A DNA stretch of 64,000 nucleotides from the NCBI RefSeq assembly GCF_000971215.1, contig NZ_BBMA01000005.1:62001-126000 (forward strand), in the 5' to 3' direction. Origin of the DNA: Demequina silvatica. Lineage in GTDB: Bacteria; Actinomycetota; Actinomycetes; Actinomycetales; Demequinaceae. A program made the position numbers and the translations under genes. Under the pieces are notes generated by a model, which saw nothing but the letters and a program-made list of their open reading frames with translations, ran no database searches and was not told the DNA's origin. Positions within the stretch are counted from its first letter, which is position 1; the number at the start of each line of letters is the position of its first letter. Below, one piece after another: positions 1 to 8,987 of this stretch.

Positions 1-1429
1 AGCCGGCAAGCTCGATCGAGGACTTCTCGATGTCGCCGGTGTACGGTGCGGAGAAGTAGACCTGGACCACGTCCTTGCCCGCGACGTCGCCGGTGTTGGT
101 GACGGTCACGTCGACGGACACGGTCTCGTCGGTCATCACCGGCTCCGCGGTCTCCCAGTCGAAGGAGGTGTAGCTGAGGCCGTAGCCGAACGGGAACTGC
201 ACCGTCTCGGCGTAGCCCGCCTCGTCGCCCTCGTAGCGGGTCTCGTAGTACCGGTAGCCGACGTAGATGCCCTCCTCGTAGTCGAGGAACGAGCGCTTGA
301 CGTTCGTGTAGTCGTGGTCCCCGAAGTTCTCGGTCGCGGGGGCCGTCGACACGTCGTACGCGTACGTGTCGGTGAGGCGACCGGACGGGTTGACCTCTCC
401 GGTGAGGACCTTCGCGAGCGAGGTCGCGCCCTGGGGCCCGGGGGTGCCCATCCACACGGCGGCGGTGATCTCGGGGTACTCGTCGAGGAAGCCGAGCTCC
501 ATCTGGTTGCCGGAGTTCACGACCACGATGACGTTGTCCTGGACCGCCGTGACCTTGTCGAGCAGCTCGCGCTGCGCGTCGTTGAGCTGGAGCTGCTCCT
601 GCGAGAAGTCGGAGCCTTCGGAGCCGTCGTTGCCCACCACCACGATCGCGGTGTCGGAGAAGGACTGCGCCTGCGCGAGCACGTCCTCGGTGAGGTAGTC
701 CGGAGCGGGCTCCTTCTCCCCGCCGAGCATCGCGCCGGCGATCTGCACCAGGAAGTTGCTGGAGCCCTCGGAGTGCTCGGCGCCCGCGTCCTCCATCGTC
801 GCGTAGAGGTCCGTGTTGTAGGCGACGCCCTGGGCCTCGAGCGCCTCGTACAGCGTGGGCGCGCCCGCGGTGTCGGAGCCGCCGGAACCGCCGCCGCCCA
901 GGCGCAGGTTGAACGAGGAGAACGAGAACACGTTGACGCCGCCGGTCAGGGGCAGCGCGTCGCCCTCGTTCTTGAGCAGCACCATGCCCTCGTCCGAGAT
1001 GGACTCGGAGACGCCGAGCGCGGCCTCACGGGCGGCGGCCGCCTCGGGGGTGTCGTCGGTGAAGCTGAGCGACGCGACGCGCGCGAGCCCGCCCACGTAG
1101 GGGGCGGCCAGGGCGCCGATCCCGATGACGGCGACGCCGGTGACGCCCCAACCGATCGCGCGGCGACGGCGGTGGCTGACCTTCCGGTAGACGCGCTCGC
1201 GTCGCTTGAGCTCGCGACGCTGGGCGCGGTTCATGGTGGCGCGCACCTCCGCGCGCTCCTCCTTCGCCGTGGCCTTCGCCTCCTTCGCGGCGGCCTTGTC
1301 GGCGGCCTTGGCGGCGGTGCGCTCGTCGGGCGTCATCGCCTTCAGCTCGTCGCGGCGCGCCTGCGTGGCCGCGCGCTCGTCCTTGACGCGCGCGACGGCC
1401 TCCTGCTTGATCTCTTTGCGGGTAGCCAT
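1..1429 (-). CDS. Membrane-anchored GH3-family glycosidase with C-domain first (partial)
   Basis: Reads from ATG at 1429 leftwards off the window (476 codons visible). Residues 1-90 are a charged Ala/Lys/Glu-rich cytoplasmic helix ending in RRRR, followed by one membrane segment (about 91-112). The rest is outside. It begins with the alpha/beta sandwich domain that normally lies C-terminal in GH3 enzymes (EGMVLLKNEGDALPL, then VVVVNSGNQMELGF and the fibronectin-like start near VQVYFSAPYTG). The TIM-barrel domain with the nucleophile is not seen before this, so the domain order looks permuted, as known for a few GH3 beta-glucosidases, with the barrel presumably downstream. It starts 7 bp after the stop of the neighbouring GH3 gene, so the two form an operon. 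The substrate is probably beta-glucosides or related oligosaccharides; this is inferred. Confidence 0.85.
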   Translation of the reverse strand, partial: MATRKEIKQEAVARVKDERAATQARRDELKAMTPDERTAAKAADKAAAKEAKATAKEERAEVRATMNRAQRRELKRRERVYRKVSHRRRRAIGWGVTGVAVIGIGALAAPYVGGLARVASLSFTDDTPEAAAAREAALGVSESISDEGMVLLKNEGDALPLTGGVNVFSFSSFNLRLGGGGSGGSDTAGAPTLYEALEAQGVAYNTDLYATMEDAGAEHSEGSSNFLVQIAGAMLGGEKEPAPDYLTEDVLAQAQSFSDTAIVVVGNDGSEGSDFSQEQLQLNDAQRELLDKVTAVQDNVIVVVNSGNQMELGFLDEYPEITAAVWMGTPGPQGATSLAKVLTGEVNPSGRLTDTYAYDVSTAPATENFGDHDYTNVKRSFLDYEEGIYVGYRYYETRYEGDEAGYAETVQFPFGYGLSYTSFDWETAEPVMTDETVSVDVTVTNTGDVAGKDVVQVYFSAPYTGDIEKSSIELAG

Positions 1430-1436
1430 GTCTCTC

Positions 1437-3872
1437 TCAATCCTTGCGTGACGCGCGCTCGCTCCTTCGCCGAGCGCGCCAGGCGCCTCCGACGCGGGCG
1501 AGCCCGCGCCAGAAGCGACGGTTGACCATGAGCAGCAGGCCGTCGAGCATCGCCTCGTCGACCCTGCCGCCGCTCATGCGCGCGACCGACCGGAACGGCA
1601 GGTCGAGCACGAATCTGGTGTTGTTGGCCGCGAGCGGCCTGCCGAGCGCCATGAGCACGGCGCCCGCCGTGTCGACCGTCCAGTACAGGAGGCCGCCGAA
1701 GCCGCCACGCCCCCGGCATTGGGCGATGATGTCGGCGCGCGTGAGCGGCCGGTCGCGGTCCCAGGTCGCCGCCGGCAACGGCCGTCCGAGCAGGGCCTCG
1801 AACTCGGCCGCGTCGACGTCCTCGACGTGGCCCGACAGGTAGTGCGGAAGCCGCGCGGCGTCCGGCGTGGTCCAGGGGTCGCCCGCGACCACCAGTTCCG
1901 CGCGCGCCCGGATGTCGCGGGACGATGCACCGGCCAGGATCGCGTACGAGCCTCCGACGGCGCGCCACCGGTCGGCGGCGGCGTCGTAGACGTGGAACGC
2001 GTGCTCGGCGTAGGCGATCTCGACGGTCACGCTCTCCCCCGGCGCGAGGGCGACCTTGGCGAAGCCGACCAGTTCGCGGGGGGCGCGGAGCTCGCCCTCG
2101 GAGGCGCCGGGCGCCTCCGCGTAGAGCTGCACGGTCTCATGGCCGTCGCGGTGGCCCACGTTCGTCACCGTCACCCGCGCGGATGCGGGACCTGCCACCA
2201 GCCCGGTCATCTCGAACGCGGTGTAGCCGAGTCCGTGCCCGAACGGGTAGCGCACCTCTGCGCCCACCTTGTCGAAGTAGCGATAGCCCAGGTAGATGCC
2301 CTCGCGGTGCTCGGAGCTTGCCTCCGTGCGACCGAAGGCACGGTGCGAGGGCACGTCCTCGTAGCGCAGCGGGTAGGTCTCAGCGAGGCGACCCTCAGGG
2401 TTGGCGACCCCGGTGAGGACGTCCGCGATGGCCCGTCCGCCGCCCTGGCCGGCGAGGTAGCCGTGGAGGATCGCGTCGACGTCCTCGGCGAACGGGAGCT
2501 CGATCGGCGCACCGCCCGCGAGCACCACCACCACGCGCCTGCCCAGCCGGGTGATCGCGCGCACCAGGTCGAGCTGGTTCGCGGCGAGCCGCATGTGGGC
2601 GCGGTCGACGCCCTCGGCCTCGGCGGACTCGTCGAGGCCCAGGAACAGCAGGATGGTGTCCGCGCGCATCGCGAGCGCCAGCGCCCGGTCCCGAAGGCGC
2701 GTCGACGCCTTGTCGCGGCGCGCGAAGCCGGGCTCGAAGCCGACGATGTCGAGGCCCGTGGAGCGCAGCGCGTCGAGCGGCGCGTCGACGCGGGTGGGGT
2801 TGACGAGCGAGCTGCCGGCACCCTGGTAGCGGGGAGTGGCGGCGAAGTCGCCGATGACGGCGACGCGGCCCGCGTCGGGCCCGAGCGGCAGCGCGTCGCC
2901 CTCGTTGCGCAGCAGCACCAGCGAGCGGCGCGCGGCCTCGACCGCGAGCGCGTGGTGAGCGTCGTGGTCGGCGACCGGCGCATCGTCCCCCCGCGCGCCG
3001 GAGGTGCGCTCGATGAGCGCCAGGACCTCGTCGACCCGCGCGTCAAGGACGGCCTCGTCTAGCGCGCCGGATTCGACGGCGCGCACGATCTCGGCGTCGG
3101 TCACGCCGTCCGCGGATGGCATCTCGAGGGCGTTGCCGGCGAGCAGGCCAGCGACGCGGTCGTTGTTGCCGCCCCAGTCGGTGACCACGAGCCCGTCGAA
3201 GCCGAAGCGGTCGCGCAGGATGCCGGCGAGCTCGAGGTGCTCGTTGGCGTAGGTGCCGTTGACCTTGTTGTACGAGGTCATGACGCACCAGGGCCGCCCG
3301 TCGCGGACGGCGATGCGGAAGCCCTCGAGGTAGAGCTCGTGGAGGGAGCGCCGGTCGACCACCTCGTCGATGGTCATGCGGTGGGTCTCCTGGCTGTTGA
3401 CCGCGTAGTGCTTGAGGCATGCGGCGACGCCCTGGGACTGGATGCCACGGACGAGCGCGCCGGCGAGCGTGCCGGACAGGAGGGGGTCCTCGGAGAAGTA
3501 CTCGAAGTTGCGGCCGGCGAGGGGGTTGCGCTTGATGTTGAGGCCGGGCCCAAGGAGGACGCTCACGCGCTCCGCGGCGGCCTCGGTGCCGAGCGCCCCG
3601 CCCACTCGCTCGAGCAGCGCCGGGTCCCAGCTGTTCGCGAGGGTCGCGGCGGGCGGGAAGCACGTCGCCGGGATGGAGGCGTTGAGGCCCAGGTGGTCGG
3701 CGGCGCCGCCCTGCTTGCGCAGGCCGTGGGGGCCGTCGGTCAGCATGATCCCGGGAACGCCGAGCCGCTCGACGGCCTTGGTGTTCCAGAAGTTGGCGCC
3801 CGACATGAGGGACGCCTTCTCCGCGAGCGTCATCGCGCTGCGCGTCAGGAGCCTGTCGCCGTCGACCGTCAT
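1437..3872 (-). CDS. Glycoside hydrolase family 3 beta-glucosidase-type enzyme
   Basis: An 811-residue enzyme that should hydrolyse terminal non-reducing beta-linked sugars with retention. The N-terminal TIM barrel carries KHYAVNSQETHRM (Lys154-His155) and the nucleophile signature VVTDWGG with Asp232. The alpha/beta sandwich follows from about residue 310, then a fibronectin-like domain (FGHGLGYTAFEM onwards). No signal peptide is visible, so it is cytoplasmic and would act on imported oligosaccharides, complementing the membrane-anchored GH3 encoded next in the operon. A copy of the dispersed 10-bp motif lies inside it (2979-2988), encoding GDDAPVA in a loop before the second domain. Transcription should start near the operators at 3894-3951 and be controlled by the divergent TetR gene. 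Family is certain; exact substrate is not. Confidence 0.93.
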   Translation of the reverse strand: MTVDGDRLLTRSAMTLAEKASLMSGANFWNTKAVERLGVPGIMLTDGPHGLRKQGGAADHLGLNASIPATCFPPAATLANSWDPALLERVGGALGTEAAAERVSVLLGPGLNIKRNPLAGRNFEYFSEDPLLSGTLAGALVRGIQSQGVAACLKHYAVNSQETHRMTIDEVVDRRSLHELYLEGFRIAVRDGRPWCVMTSYNKVNGTYANEHLELAGILRDRFGFDGLVVTDWGGNNDRVAGLLAGNALEMPSADGVTDAEIVRAVESGALDEAVLDARVDEVLALIERTSGARGDDAPVADHDAHHALAVEAARRSLVLLRNEGDALPLGPDAGRVAVIGDFAATPRYQGAGSSLVNPTRVDAPLDALRSTGLDIVGFEPGFARRDKASTRLRDRALALAMRADTILLFLGLDESAEAEGVDRAHMRLAANQLDLVRAITRLGRRVVVVLAGGAPIELPFAEDVDAILHGYLAGQGGGRAIADVLTGVANPEGRLAETYPLRYEDVPSHRAFGRTEASSEHREGIYLGYRYFDKVGAEVRYPFGHGLGYTAFEMTGLVAGPASARVTVTNVGHRDGHETVQLYAEAPGASEGELRAPRELVGFAKVALAPGESVTVEIAYAEHAFHVYDAAADRWRAVGGSYAILAGASSRDIRARAELVVAGDPWTTPDAARLPHYLSGHVEDVDAAEFEALLGRPLPAATWDRDRPLTRADIIAQCRGRGGFGGLLYWTVDTAGAVLMALGRPLAANNTRFVLDLPFRSVARMSGGRVDEAMLDGLLLMVNRRFWRGLARVGGAWRARRRSERASRKD

Positions 3873-3893
3873 GAGAAACTACCTCGCATCAAG

Positions 3894-3951
3894 TTCCACC
3901 GGTTGGTGGGGTTCTGGCGTGGAGCGTAACAAATTCCACCGCGTGGTGGAA
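3894..3951. promoter_or_regulatory. Two TetR-type operators in the GH3/TetR divergent promoter
   Basis: TTCCACCGCGTGGTGGAA at 3934-3951 is an inverted repeat with perfect 7-bp arms around 4 bp. A second copy, TTCCACCGGTTGGTGGGG at 3894-3911, has one degenerate arm. The centres are 40 bp apart, close to four helical turns. They sit between the divergent starts of the GH3 operon (3872) and the TetR gene (3990). This is the expected position for an autoregulated repressor that also controls the glycosidases. Confidence 0.8.
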
Positions 3952-3989
3952 AATCCGGCGCGACACGCCTGCACAGGAGAGGAACGGCC

Positions 3990-4574
3990 ATGCCCGACGG
4001 GTACGCCACGGGACGCGCGACCAAGCAGTCGATCGTGGAGAGCGCGGCGACCGCGTTCGCCCAGAAGGGCTTCTACGGCGCCTCGCTGCGGTCGATCGCG
4101 CGCGAGGCCGGCGTCGACCACTCGACGCTGCTCCACCACTTCGGCAACAAGACCGCGCTGCTGCTCGCGGTCATCGAGTGGCACGACGCTCAGGGCATGC
4201 CCACCGAGCTGCCCGAGGAGCTGACCGCGGAGTACGTCGTCGAGGGGTTCGCCGAGCAGGCCGCGCGGAACGCCGAGACGCCGGGCCTGGTCCAGCTCCT
4301 GTCGGTGCTCACCGCGGAGGCGGGGGCCGAGGATCACCCGGCTCGCGAGACGCTCCAGAAGCGCCACGACCTGGTCGCGGGCGTGTTCGCGTGGATGATC
4401 ATGCAGCAGCGCGCGAAGCTGCCCATCGACGACCCGCTGTCCCCGGCCGAGCGGGCCGCGTTCCTGGTAGGCGCCTGGGACGGGCTGCAGATGTACGACG
4501 CCCTCCACCCCGGGGTGATCGACGTGCCCGCGCAGGTGCGCCGGATGCTGCGCGAGGCGTTCGGCCTCGACTGA
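3990..4574 (+). CDS. TetR/AcrR-family transcriptional regulator of the GH3 operon
   Basis: A 194-residue TetR-family repressor. The N-terminal helix-turn-helix is clear (IVESAATAFAQKGFYGASLR, then IAREAGVDHSTLLHHFGNKT), with a helical ligand-binding domain behind it (GAWDGLQMYDALHP). The start at 3990 follows an AGGAGAGGAA ribosome site. It is divergent from the GH3 pair with two matching palindromes in the gap, so it probably represses those genes and itself until a sugar ligand binds; this role is inferred from context. Confidence 0.9.
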   Translation: MPDGYATGRATKQSIVESAATAFAQKGFYGASLRSIAREAGVDHSTLLHHFGNKTALLLAVIEWHDAQGMPTELPEELTAEYVVEGFAEQAARNAETPGLVQLLSVLTAEAGAEDHPARETLQKRHDLVAGVFAWMIMQQRAKLPIDDPLSPAERAAFLVGAWDGLQMYDALHPGVIDVPAQVRRMLREAFGLD

Positions 4575-4626
4575 GTCCCAGGCGGGTCCCGGGACGCGGG
4601 GGGTCTCGCATGGCAGGCTGGGCCCC

Positions 4627-5481
4627 ATGAGCGATCAGAGCGCGCTGTTCCCTGGTAAGCAGTTCATCTCCACGGTCCTCGACGCGCTCGAGACCAAGAC
4701 CGCCATGAGCGGCGGGCTGGCCCGCGTCTACCTCATGCGCGCCGCCATGGCTGGCGTCATCATCGGCATCATGTACCTCACGAACTTCGCGGTCATCGCG
4801 GCGTTCGAGAGCGCCGGGGACGGCTCGTTCGTCAACATCGGCAAGATCCTGGGCGCGATGATCTTCGGCTTCGCGCTCGTGTTCATCTACTACTCGAAGT
4901 CCGAGCTGCTGACGTCGAACATGATGATCGTCACCATCGGCCTGTACTGGAAGCGCACCACCCCGCTGCGCTCGCTCCGGGTTCTGGCCATGTGCTACGG
5001 CGGCAACATCATCGGCGGCCTCGCGGTCGCGATCCTCGTCGCCGGCTCCACCATGGCCAGCGGAGCGATGGGCGCGCAGCTCGACGCCTCGGTCGAACAC
5101 AAGCTCGCCTACTTCGATCAGGGCTGGGCGGGGATGTCGGACCTGTTCGTCCGCGCGATCCTGTGCAACTTCATGATCAACCTGGGCATGCTGCTGGTCT
5201 ACAACGGCGTGATCAAGGAGGACCTCACCAAGGCGATCGCGATGATCATGTCGGTGTTCGTGTTCGCCTTCGTGGGCTTCGAGCACTCGGTCGCGAACAC
5301 CGTGGTGTTCTCCGTCTCGGCCCTCACGCACGGCCTCGACTGGGGGCTCGCGCTCGCGCAGCTCGCGATCGTGCTGGTCGGCAACTTCGTCGGGGGCGGG
5401 CTGCTCATCGGCTGGTACTACGCGTACGCCAACGACGACCGGAAGTACCTGCGGCGCCAGGCCGCGCGCGACGGGCAGTAG
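4627..5481 (+). CDS. Formate/nitrite transporter (FNT) family channel
   Basis: A 284-residue integral membrane protein with about six membrane helices, the normal FNT size. Both family signatures are present: KSELLTSNMM near residue 97 and GFEHSVANTV near residue 215, the regions that build the central constriction in FocA/NirC. FNT pentamers carry small monovalent anions such as formate, nitrite or hydrosulfide across the membrane. Formate would fit an organism with mixed-acid metabolism, but no formate or nitrite enzyme is adjacent, so the substrate is open. It follows the TetR gene by 52 bp and ends 6 bp from the convergent MarR gene, with no room for a separate terminator. Confidence 0.9.
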   Translation: MSDQSALFPGKQFISTVLDALETKTAMSGGLARVYLMRAAMAGVIIGIMYLTNFAVIAAFESAGDGSFVNIGKILGAMIFGFALVFIYYSKSELLTSNMMIVTIGLYWKRTTPLRSLRVLAMCYGGNIIGGLAVAILVAGSTMASGAMGAQLDASVEHKLAYFDQGWAGMSDLFVRAILCNFMINLGMLLVYNGVIKEDLTKAIAMIMSVFVFAFVGFEHSVANTVVFSVSALTHGLDWGLALAQLAIVLVGNFVGGGLLIGWYYAYANDDRKYLRRQAARDGQ

Positions 5482-5487
5482 GGCGGC

Positions 5488-5928
5488 CTACCCGAGCTCC
5501 TGCTCGTAGGAGTCGAAGAACCTCCCGAGCAGCGCCAGGAGCTCGCGCTCCTCCTCCGGGGTGAGCGCACCGAGGCCGGTCCCGATCGCGCCCATCGCGG
5601 TCGTGACGTCCCGGTCCAGCACCTCGAGCCCCGCCTCGGTGACCTCGAGGACCGCCGCAGCGCTCCCCTGAGGCCGGGTGCGCCGGAGGTACCCGTGCCG
5701 CCGCGCCCCGGCGACCTGCCGGTTCACCGTCGACTGCTCGAGCCCCAGCTGCTCGGCCACCTCGCGCATGGTCCGCGGCTGCCCGTCGCCCAGCAGCCAC
5801 AGGAGCCGGAGATAGGCCGTCCCTAGCGTCTGCCGGTGCTCGACCAGGCGACGCGCACGCTCCGCCCGGCTCAGCAACGCGGCCATGCGCATCGCCGGAG
5901 AGGCCACGGTGGTGTCACGAGCGCCCAT
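5488..5928 (-). CDS. MarR-family transcriptional regulator
   Basis: A 146-residue winged-helix regulator. The DNA-binding core is QPRTMREVAEQLGLEQSTVN with wing residues YLRRTRPQGSAAAVLEVTEAG. I take ATG 5928 (MGARDTTVA) as the start: the reading frame continues upstream to 6042, but that stretch contains the palindromic operators and would place the regulator's own coding sequence across the promoter. It is divergent from a DHA2-type exporter, the usual arrangement for a MarR repressor that senses a toxic compound and derepresses its own pump. Confidence 0.88.
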   Translation of the reverse strand: MGARDTTVASPAMRMAALLSRAERARRLVEHRQTLGTAYLRLLWLLGDGQPRTMREVAEQLGLEQSTVNRQVAGARRHGYLRRTRPQGSAAAVLEVTEAGLEVLDRDVTTAMGAIGTGLGALTPEEERELLALLGRFFDSYEQELG

Positions 5929-5931
5929 GTC

Positions 5932-5971
5932 GTGTATCGTACACATCGTCATATGTATGTAACTTACATAC
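5932..5971. promoter_or_regulatory. MarR-type operators between the regulator and the exporter
   Basis: GTATGTAACTTACATAC (5955-5971) is a perfect 17-bp palindrome with 8-bp arms around one base. GTGTATCGTACAC (5932-5944) is a second inverted repeat with 5-bp arms. Both are AT-rich islands in a 70% GC region and lie in the short gap between the MarR start (5928) and the exporter gene, where they can block both promoters. Confidence 0.82.
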
Positions 5972-6044
5972 GGCGACGCCCGAGGTGCGATGCGCGCCCG
6001 AGGCGCCCGTGACATCGTCCCCTCCCCACAGGAAAGGCACACCC

Positions 6045-7541
6045 ATGTCCTCCTCCCCCCAGGGCGCCACGGCCGCCGCGAGCCCTCGGGCCGCGACCGG
6101 GCGGCTGTCCATGCTGCCGATCGTGGTGCTCGCGTTCGGGTCGCTGTGCGCGGCGCTCATGCAGACACTCGTGGTGCCGATCCAGAGCGAGTTCCCCGAG
6201 CTGCTCGGCACGTCCGCCTCCACCGCATCGTGGGTCATCACCGCGACCCTCCTCGCCGCCGGCGTCGCCATGCCCGTCATCGGCCGCCTCGCCGACATCT
6301 ACGGCAAGAAGCCGGTGCTGGTCGGCTCCGCGCTCGGCCTCATCGTCGGCTCGATCGTGTGCGCGCTCGCGGACAGCGCGACGCCCATGATCATCGGCCG
6401 CGTGCTCCAGGGCTTCGCCATGGGCTACGTGCCCGTCGCGATCTCCGCCGTGCGCGAGCTCGCCCCCGCCGACAAGCGCAACGGCGCCGTGGCGATGGTC
6501 AGCGCCACGCTCGGCGTCGGCGGCGCGCTCGGCCTGCCGCTCTCGGCGTGGATCGCCGACACGTTCGACTGGCACATGCTGTTCTGGGTCTCCGCCGGCC
6601 TCGCCGTGGTCGTGAGCATCCTCACCATCGTCACCGTGCCCCACCGCCACGACGCCCACCCCGCCCGCCTCGACATCGTCGGCGCGATCGGCCTCGCGAT
6701 CGGCCTGGTCGGCGTGCTCGTCGGCGTGTCGAAGGGCAACGACTGGGGCTGGGACTCCGCGACCACGTGGGGCATGATCGGCGGCGGCATCGCGGTCCTC
6801 GCGCTGTGGTCCGCCTACGAGCTGCGCCACCACGACCCGCTCGTGGACCTGCGCACCTTCGCCCGCCGCCCGGTCCTGGTCGCCAACCTCGCCGCGGTGC
6901 TCATCGGCTTCGGCATGATGGCGCAGTCGATCGTGGTCCCGCAGCTGCTCGAGATGCCCGAGGCCACCGGCTACGGGCTGGGCCAGACGATCCTTCAGGC
7001 CGGCCTGTGGATGGCGCCCGGCGGCATCGCGATGATGCTCTTCACACCGCTGTCCGCGCGCCTGCTCAACACCATCGGCGCACGCCTCACCATGGCGATC
7101 GGCGCCGCGGTGCTCTCCGGCGGCTACATCATCGGCATCTTCCTCACCGATGCGCCATGGCAGCTCATGCTGCTCGCCTGCGTGGTCTCCGCCGGCGTCG
7201 GCATCGGCTACGCCGCCATGCCCACGCTCATCCTCTCCAACGTGCCCGCCGAGGAGGCCTCGTCCAGCGTGGGCGTCAACACCCTGATGCGGTCGATCGG
7301 TACCACCACCGCCGGAGCCGTCATGGCGCTGGTGCTCACCAGCTCCACCATGGACCTCGGCGACCACCCCGTGCCCACCGCGAGCGCCTTCACCTGGTGC
7401 TTCGTGATCGGCGCGGCCGCTGCGGCGCTGGGCGCCGTGGTGGTGCTGTTCGCCCCGAAGGACGGCGCGTCGGATGGGGACGATGCGCGGGTCGCCTCCG
7501 CGTCGATGTCCGGCACCCCGGTATCAGCGTCCGCGAGCTGA
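6045..7541 (+). CDS. MFS drug exporter, DHA2 (EmrB/QacA-like) family
   Basis: A 498-residue proton-coupled exporter with about 14 predicted membrane helices. Motif A-like GRLADIYGKKPVLVG follows helix 2, and a GFAMGYVPVAISAVREL segment matches the DHA2 pattern. The start at 6045 is chosen because GGAAAGG lies 8 bp upstream; an upstream ATG (5985) would add an unrelated 20-residue leader. The C-terminal tail (SDGDDARVASASMSG) contains a full copy of the dispersed motif at 7478-7487. Expression is probably released when the divergent MarR protein binds the exported compound; the substrate is unknown. Confidence 0.92.
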   Translation: MSSSPQGATAAASPRAATGRLSMLPIVVLAFGSLCAALMQTLVVPIQSEFPELLGTSASTASWVITATLLAAGVAMPVIGRLADIYGKKPVLVGSALGLIVGSIVCALADSATPMIIGRVLQGFAMGYVPVAISAVRELAPADKRNGAVAMVSATLGVGGALGLPLSAWIADTFDWHMLFWVSAGLAVVVSILTIVTVPHRHDAHPARLDIVGAIGLAIGLVGVLVGVSKGNDWGWDSATTWGMIGGGIAVLALWSAYELRHHDPLVDLRTFARRPVLVANLAAVLIGFGMMAQSIVVPQLLEMPEATGYGLGQTILQAGLWMAPGGIAMMLFTPLSARLLNTIGARLTMAIGAAVLSGGYIIGIFLTDAPWQLMLLACVVSAGVGIGYAAMPTLILSNVPAEEASSSVGVNTLMRSIGTTTAGAVMALVLTSSTMDLGDHPVPTASAFTWCFVIGAAAAALGAVVVLFAPKDGASDGDDARVASASMSGTPVSASAS

Positions 7542-7617
7542 CGCACGCCGGCGCGCGGACGGCCCTCCCCGCGGGGGGAAGCGCCATCCGCGCGTCGGTG
7601 CTCGGCGCCGGGCGCGC

Positions 7618-7761
7618 TCAGTGCCGGATCGCGTCGTCCAGATGAAGATCCTGCGCGAGGAACAGCTCGAGCAGCAGGCGCCGCCAGCGCACCGCGCGGC
7701 TGCGGCCGTAGTCGCGGAGGATGGCCTCCGCCCGCTCGATCACCTCGACATCGTCGCCCAT
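7618..7761 (-). CDS. Small hypothetical protein (47 residues)
   Basis: ATG 7761 to TGA 7618, preceded by an AAGGAA ribosome site 6 bp upstream. The product is Arg/Leu-rich and probably a single amphipathic helical protein (YGRSRAVRWRRLLLELFLAQ in the middle, acidic at both ends). No family is recognised. The ribosome site and consistent GC-ending codons make it a real gene rather than chance. It lies between the exporter and the monooxygenase gene, pointing left. Confidence 0.6.
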   Translation of the reverse strand: MGDDVEVIERAEAILRDYGRSRAVRWRRLLLELFLAQDLHLDDAIRH

Positions 7762-7931
7762 GGCGGTTCCTTCGGGTCACGCGGAGCCTCATCGCCCCGC
7801 CCCCTGAAACCTATGCCCGTCCGCGGCCGCCGCGCGGGACCATCGGCCCGCCGGGCTGCGGAATAGACCGCACCCCGGTTACGCTCAGTAGTTGACGCCT
7901 CAACAACCGGCGCCGACCACGAGGAGCCCGC

Positions 7932-8987
7932 ATGACCACCCCCGCAGCCGACGTGAAGTTCGGCATCGAGACCTTCGGCGACCTGCCCCTGCACGACTCG
8001 GGCGAGCCGATGTCCCACGCCGCGTCCCTGCGCCAGGTGGTCGAGGAGGCGGCGCTCGCCGACCAGGTCGGGATCGACGCCGTCGCGCTGGGCGAGCACC
8101 ACCGCCCGGACTTCGCGATCTCCTCCCCCGAGATGGTCCTCGCGGCCATCGCGTCGCGCACCGAGCACGTGACCCTGGGCTCCGCCGTCACCGTGCTGTC
8201 CTCCGACGACCCGGTCCGCGTGTTCCAGCGCTTCTCCACCCTCGATGCGGTGTCGAACGGCCGCGCCGAGGTCATCCTGGGCCGCGGCTCCTTCACCGAG
8301 TCCTTCCCGCTGTTCGGCTACGACCTCGCCGACTACGAGGTGCTCTTCGAGGAGAAGCTCGAGCTGTTCGCGCAGCTGCTCACCGAGAAGCCGGTGACAT
8401 GGCAGGGCACCACGCGTGCCGCGCTCACGGAGGCCGACGTCTACCCCAAGACCGACTCCGGCGCCCTCACCACCTGGGTGGGCGTGGGCGGCTCCCCCGA
8501 GTCCGTGATCCGCACCGCACGCTACGGCCTGCGCCTCATGCTCGCGATCATCGGCGGCGACCCGGGCCGCTTCGCTCCGTATGTCGACCTGTACCGGCGT
8601 GCGACCGCGCAGCTCGGCACCACCGCGCACCCCGTCGGCATGCACAGCCACGGCTTCATCGCCCCCACCGACGAGGAGGCGCGCGAGTCCTACTTCCCCG
8701 GCTACAAGGCCATGCGCGACCGTATCGGGGCCGAGCGCGGCTGGCCCGCCATGACGCGCGCCCAGTACGACGACGAGGTCGACTTCGGCTCCCTCTACGT
8801 CGGCTCCCCCGAGACCGTCGCCATCAAGATGGCCGCCGCGATCCGCGCGCTCGACGTGGGCCGCTTCGACTTCGTCTACACCGGCGGCGGCGCCATGCCC
8901 GCGTCCTCGCGCCTGCGTGCGGTCGAGCTGTTCGGCACCCAGGTCATCCCGCGCGTGCGCGAGGTGCTCGCCGAGGGCGCCGCGTGA
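7932..8987 (+). CDS. LLM-class (luciferase-like) flavin-dependent monooxygenase
   Basis: A 351-residue member of the bacterial luciferase superfamily, a TIM-barrel enzyme using FMNH2 or F420. Family features seen: [12 protein letters not shown] start, [58 protein letters not shown], and a late [15 protein letters not shown] segment ([15 protein letters not shown]). It overlaps the next gene by GTGA, so the two are translated together. The neighbour is a reductase-like Rossmann protein, which suggests a two-gene redox unit. The substrate cannot be read from the sequence. Confidence 0.9.
   Translation: MTTPAADVKFGIETFGDLPLHDSGEPMSHAASLRQVVEEAALADQVGIDAVALGEHHRPDFAISSPEMVLAAIASRTEHVTLGSAVTVLSSDDPVRVFQRFSTLDAVSNGRAEVILGRGSFTESFPLFGYDLADYEVLFEEKLELFAQLLTEKPVTWQGTTRAALTEADVYPKTDSGALTTWVGVGGSPESVIRTARYGLRLMLAIIGGDPGRFAPYVDLYRRATAQLGTTAHPVGMHSHGFIAPTDEEARESYFPGYKAMRDRIGAERGWPAMTRAQYDDEVDFGSLYVGSPETVAIKMAAAIRALDVGRFDFVYTGGGAMPASSRLRAVELFGTQVIPRVREVLAEGAA

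Noticed and set aside
5929-6042. Longer N-terminus for the MarR regulator
   Set aside because: The frame is open to 6042, but this would run the coding sequence through the two palindromic operators; a start at 5928 gives a standard MarR length.
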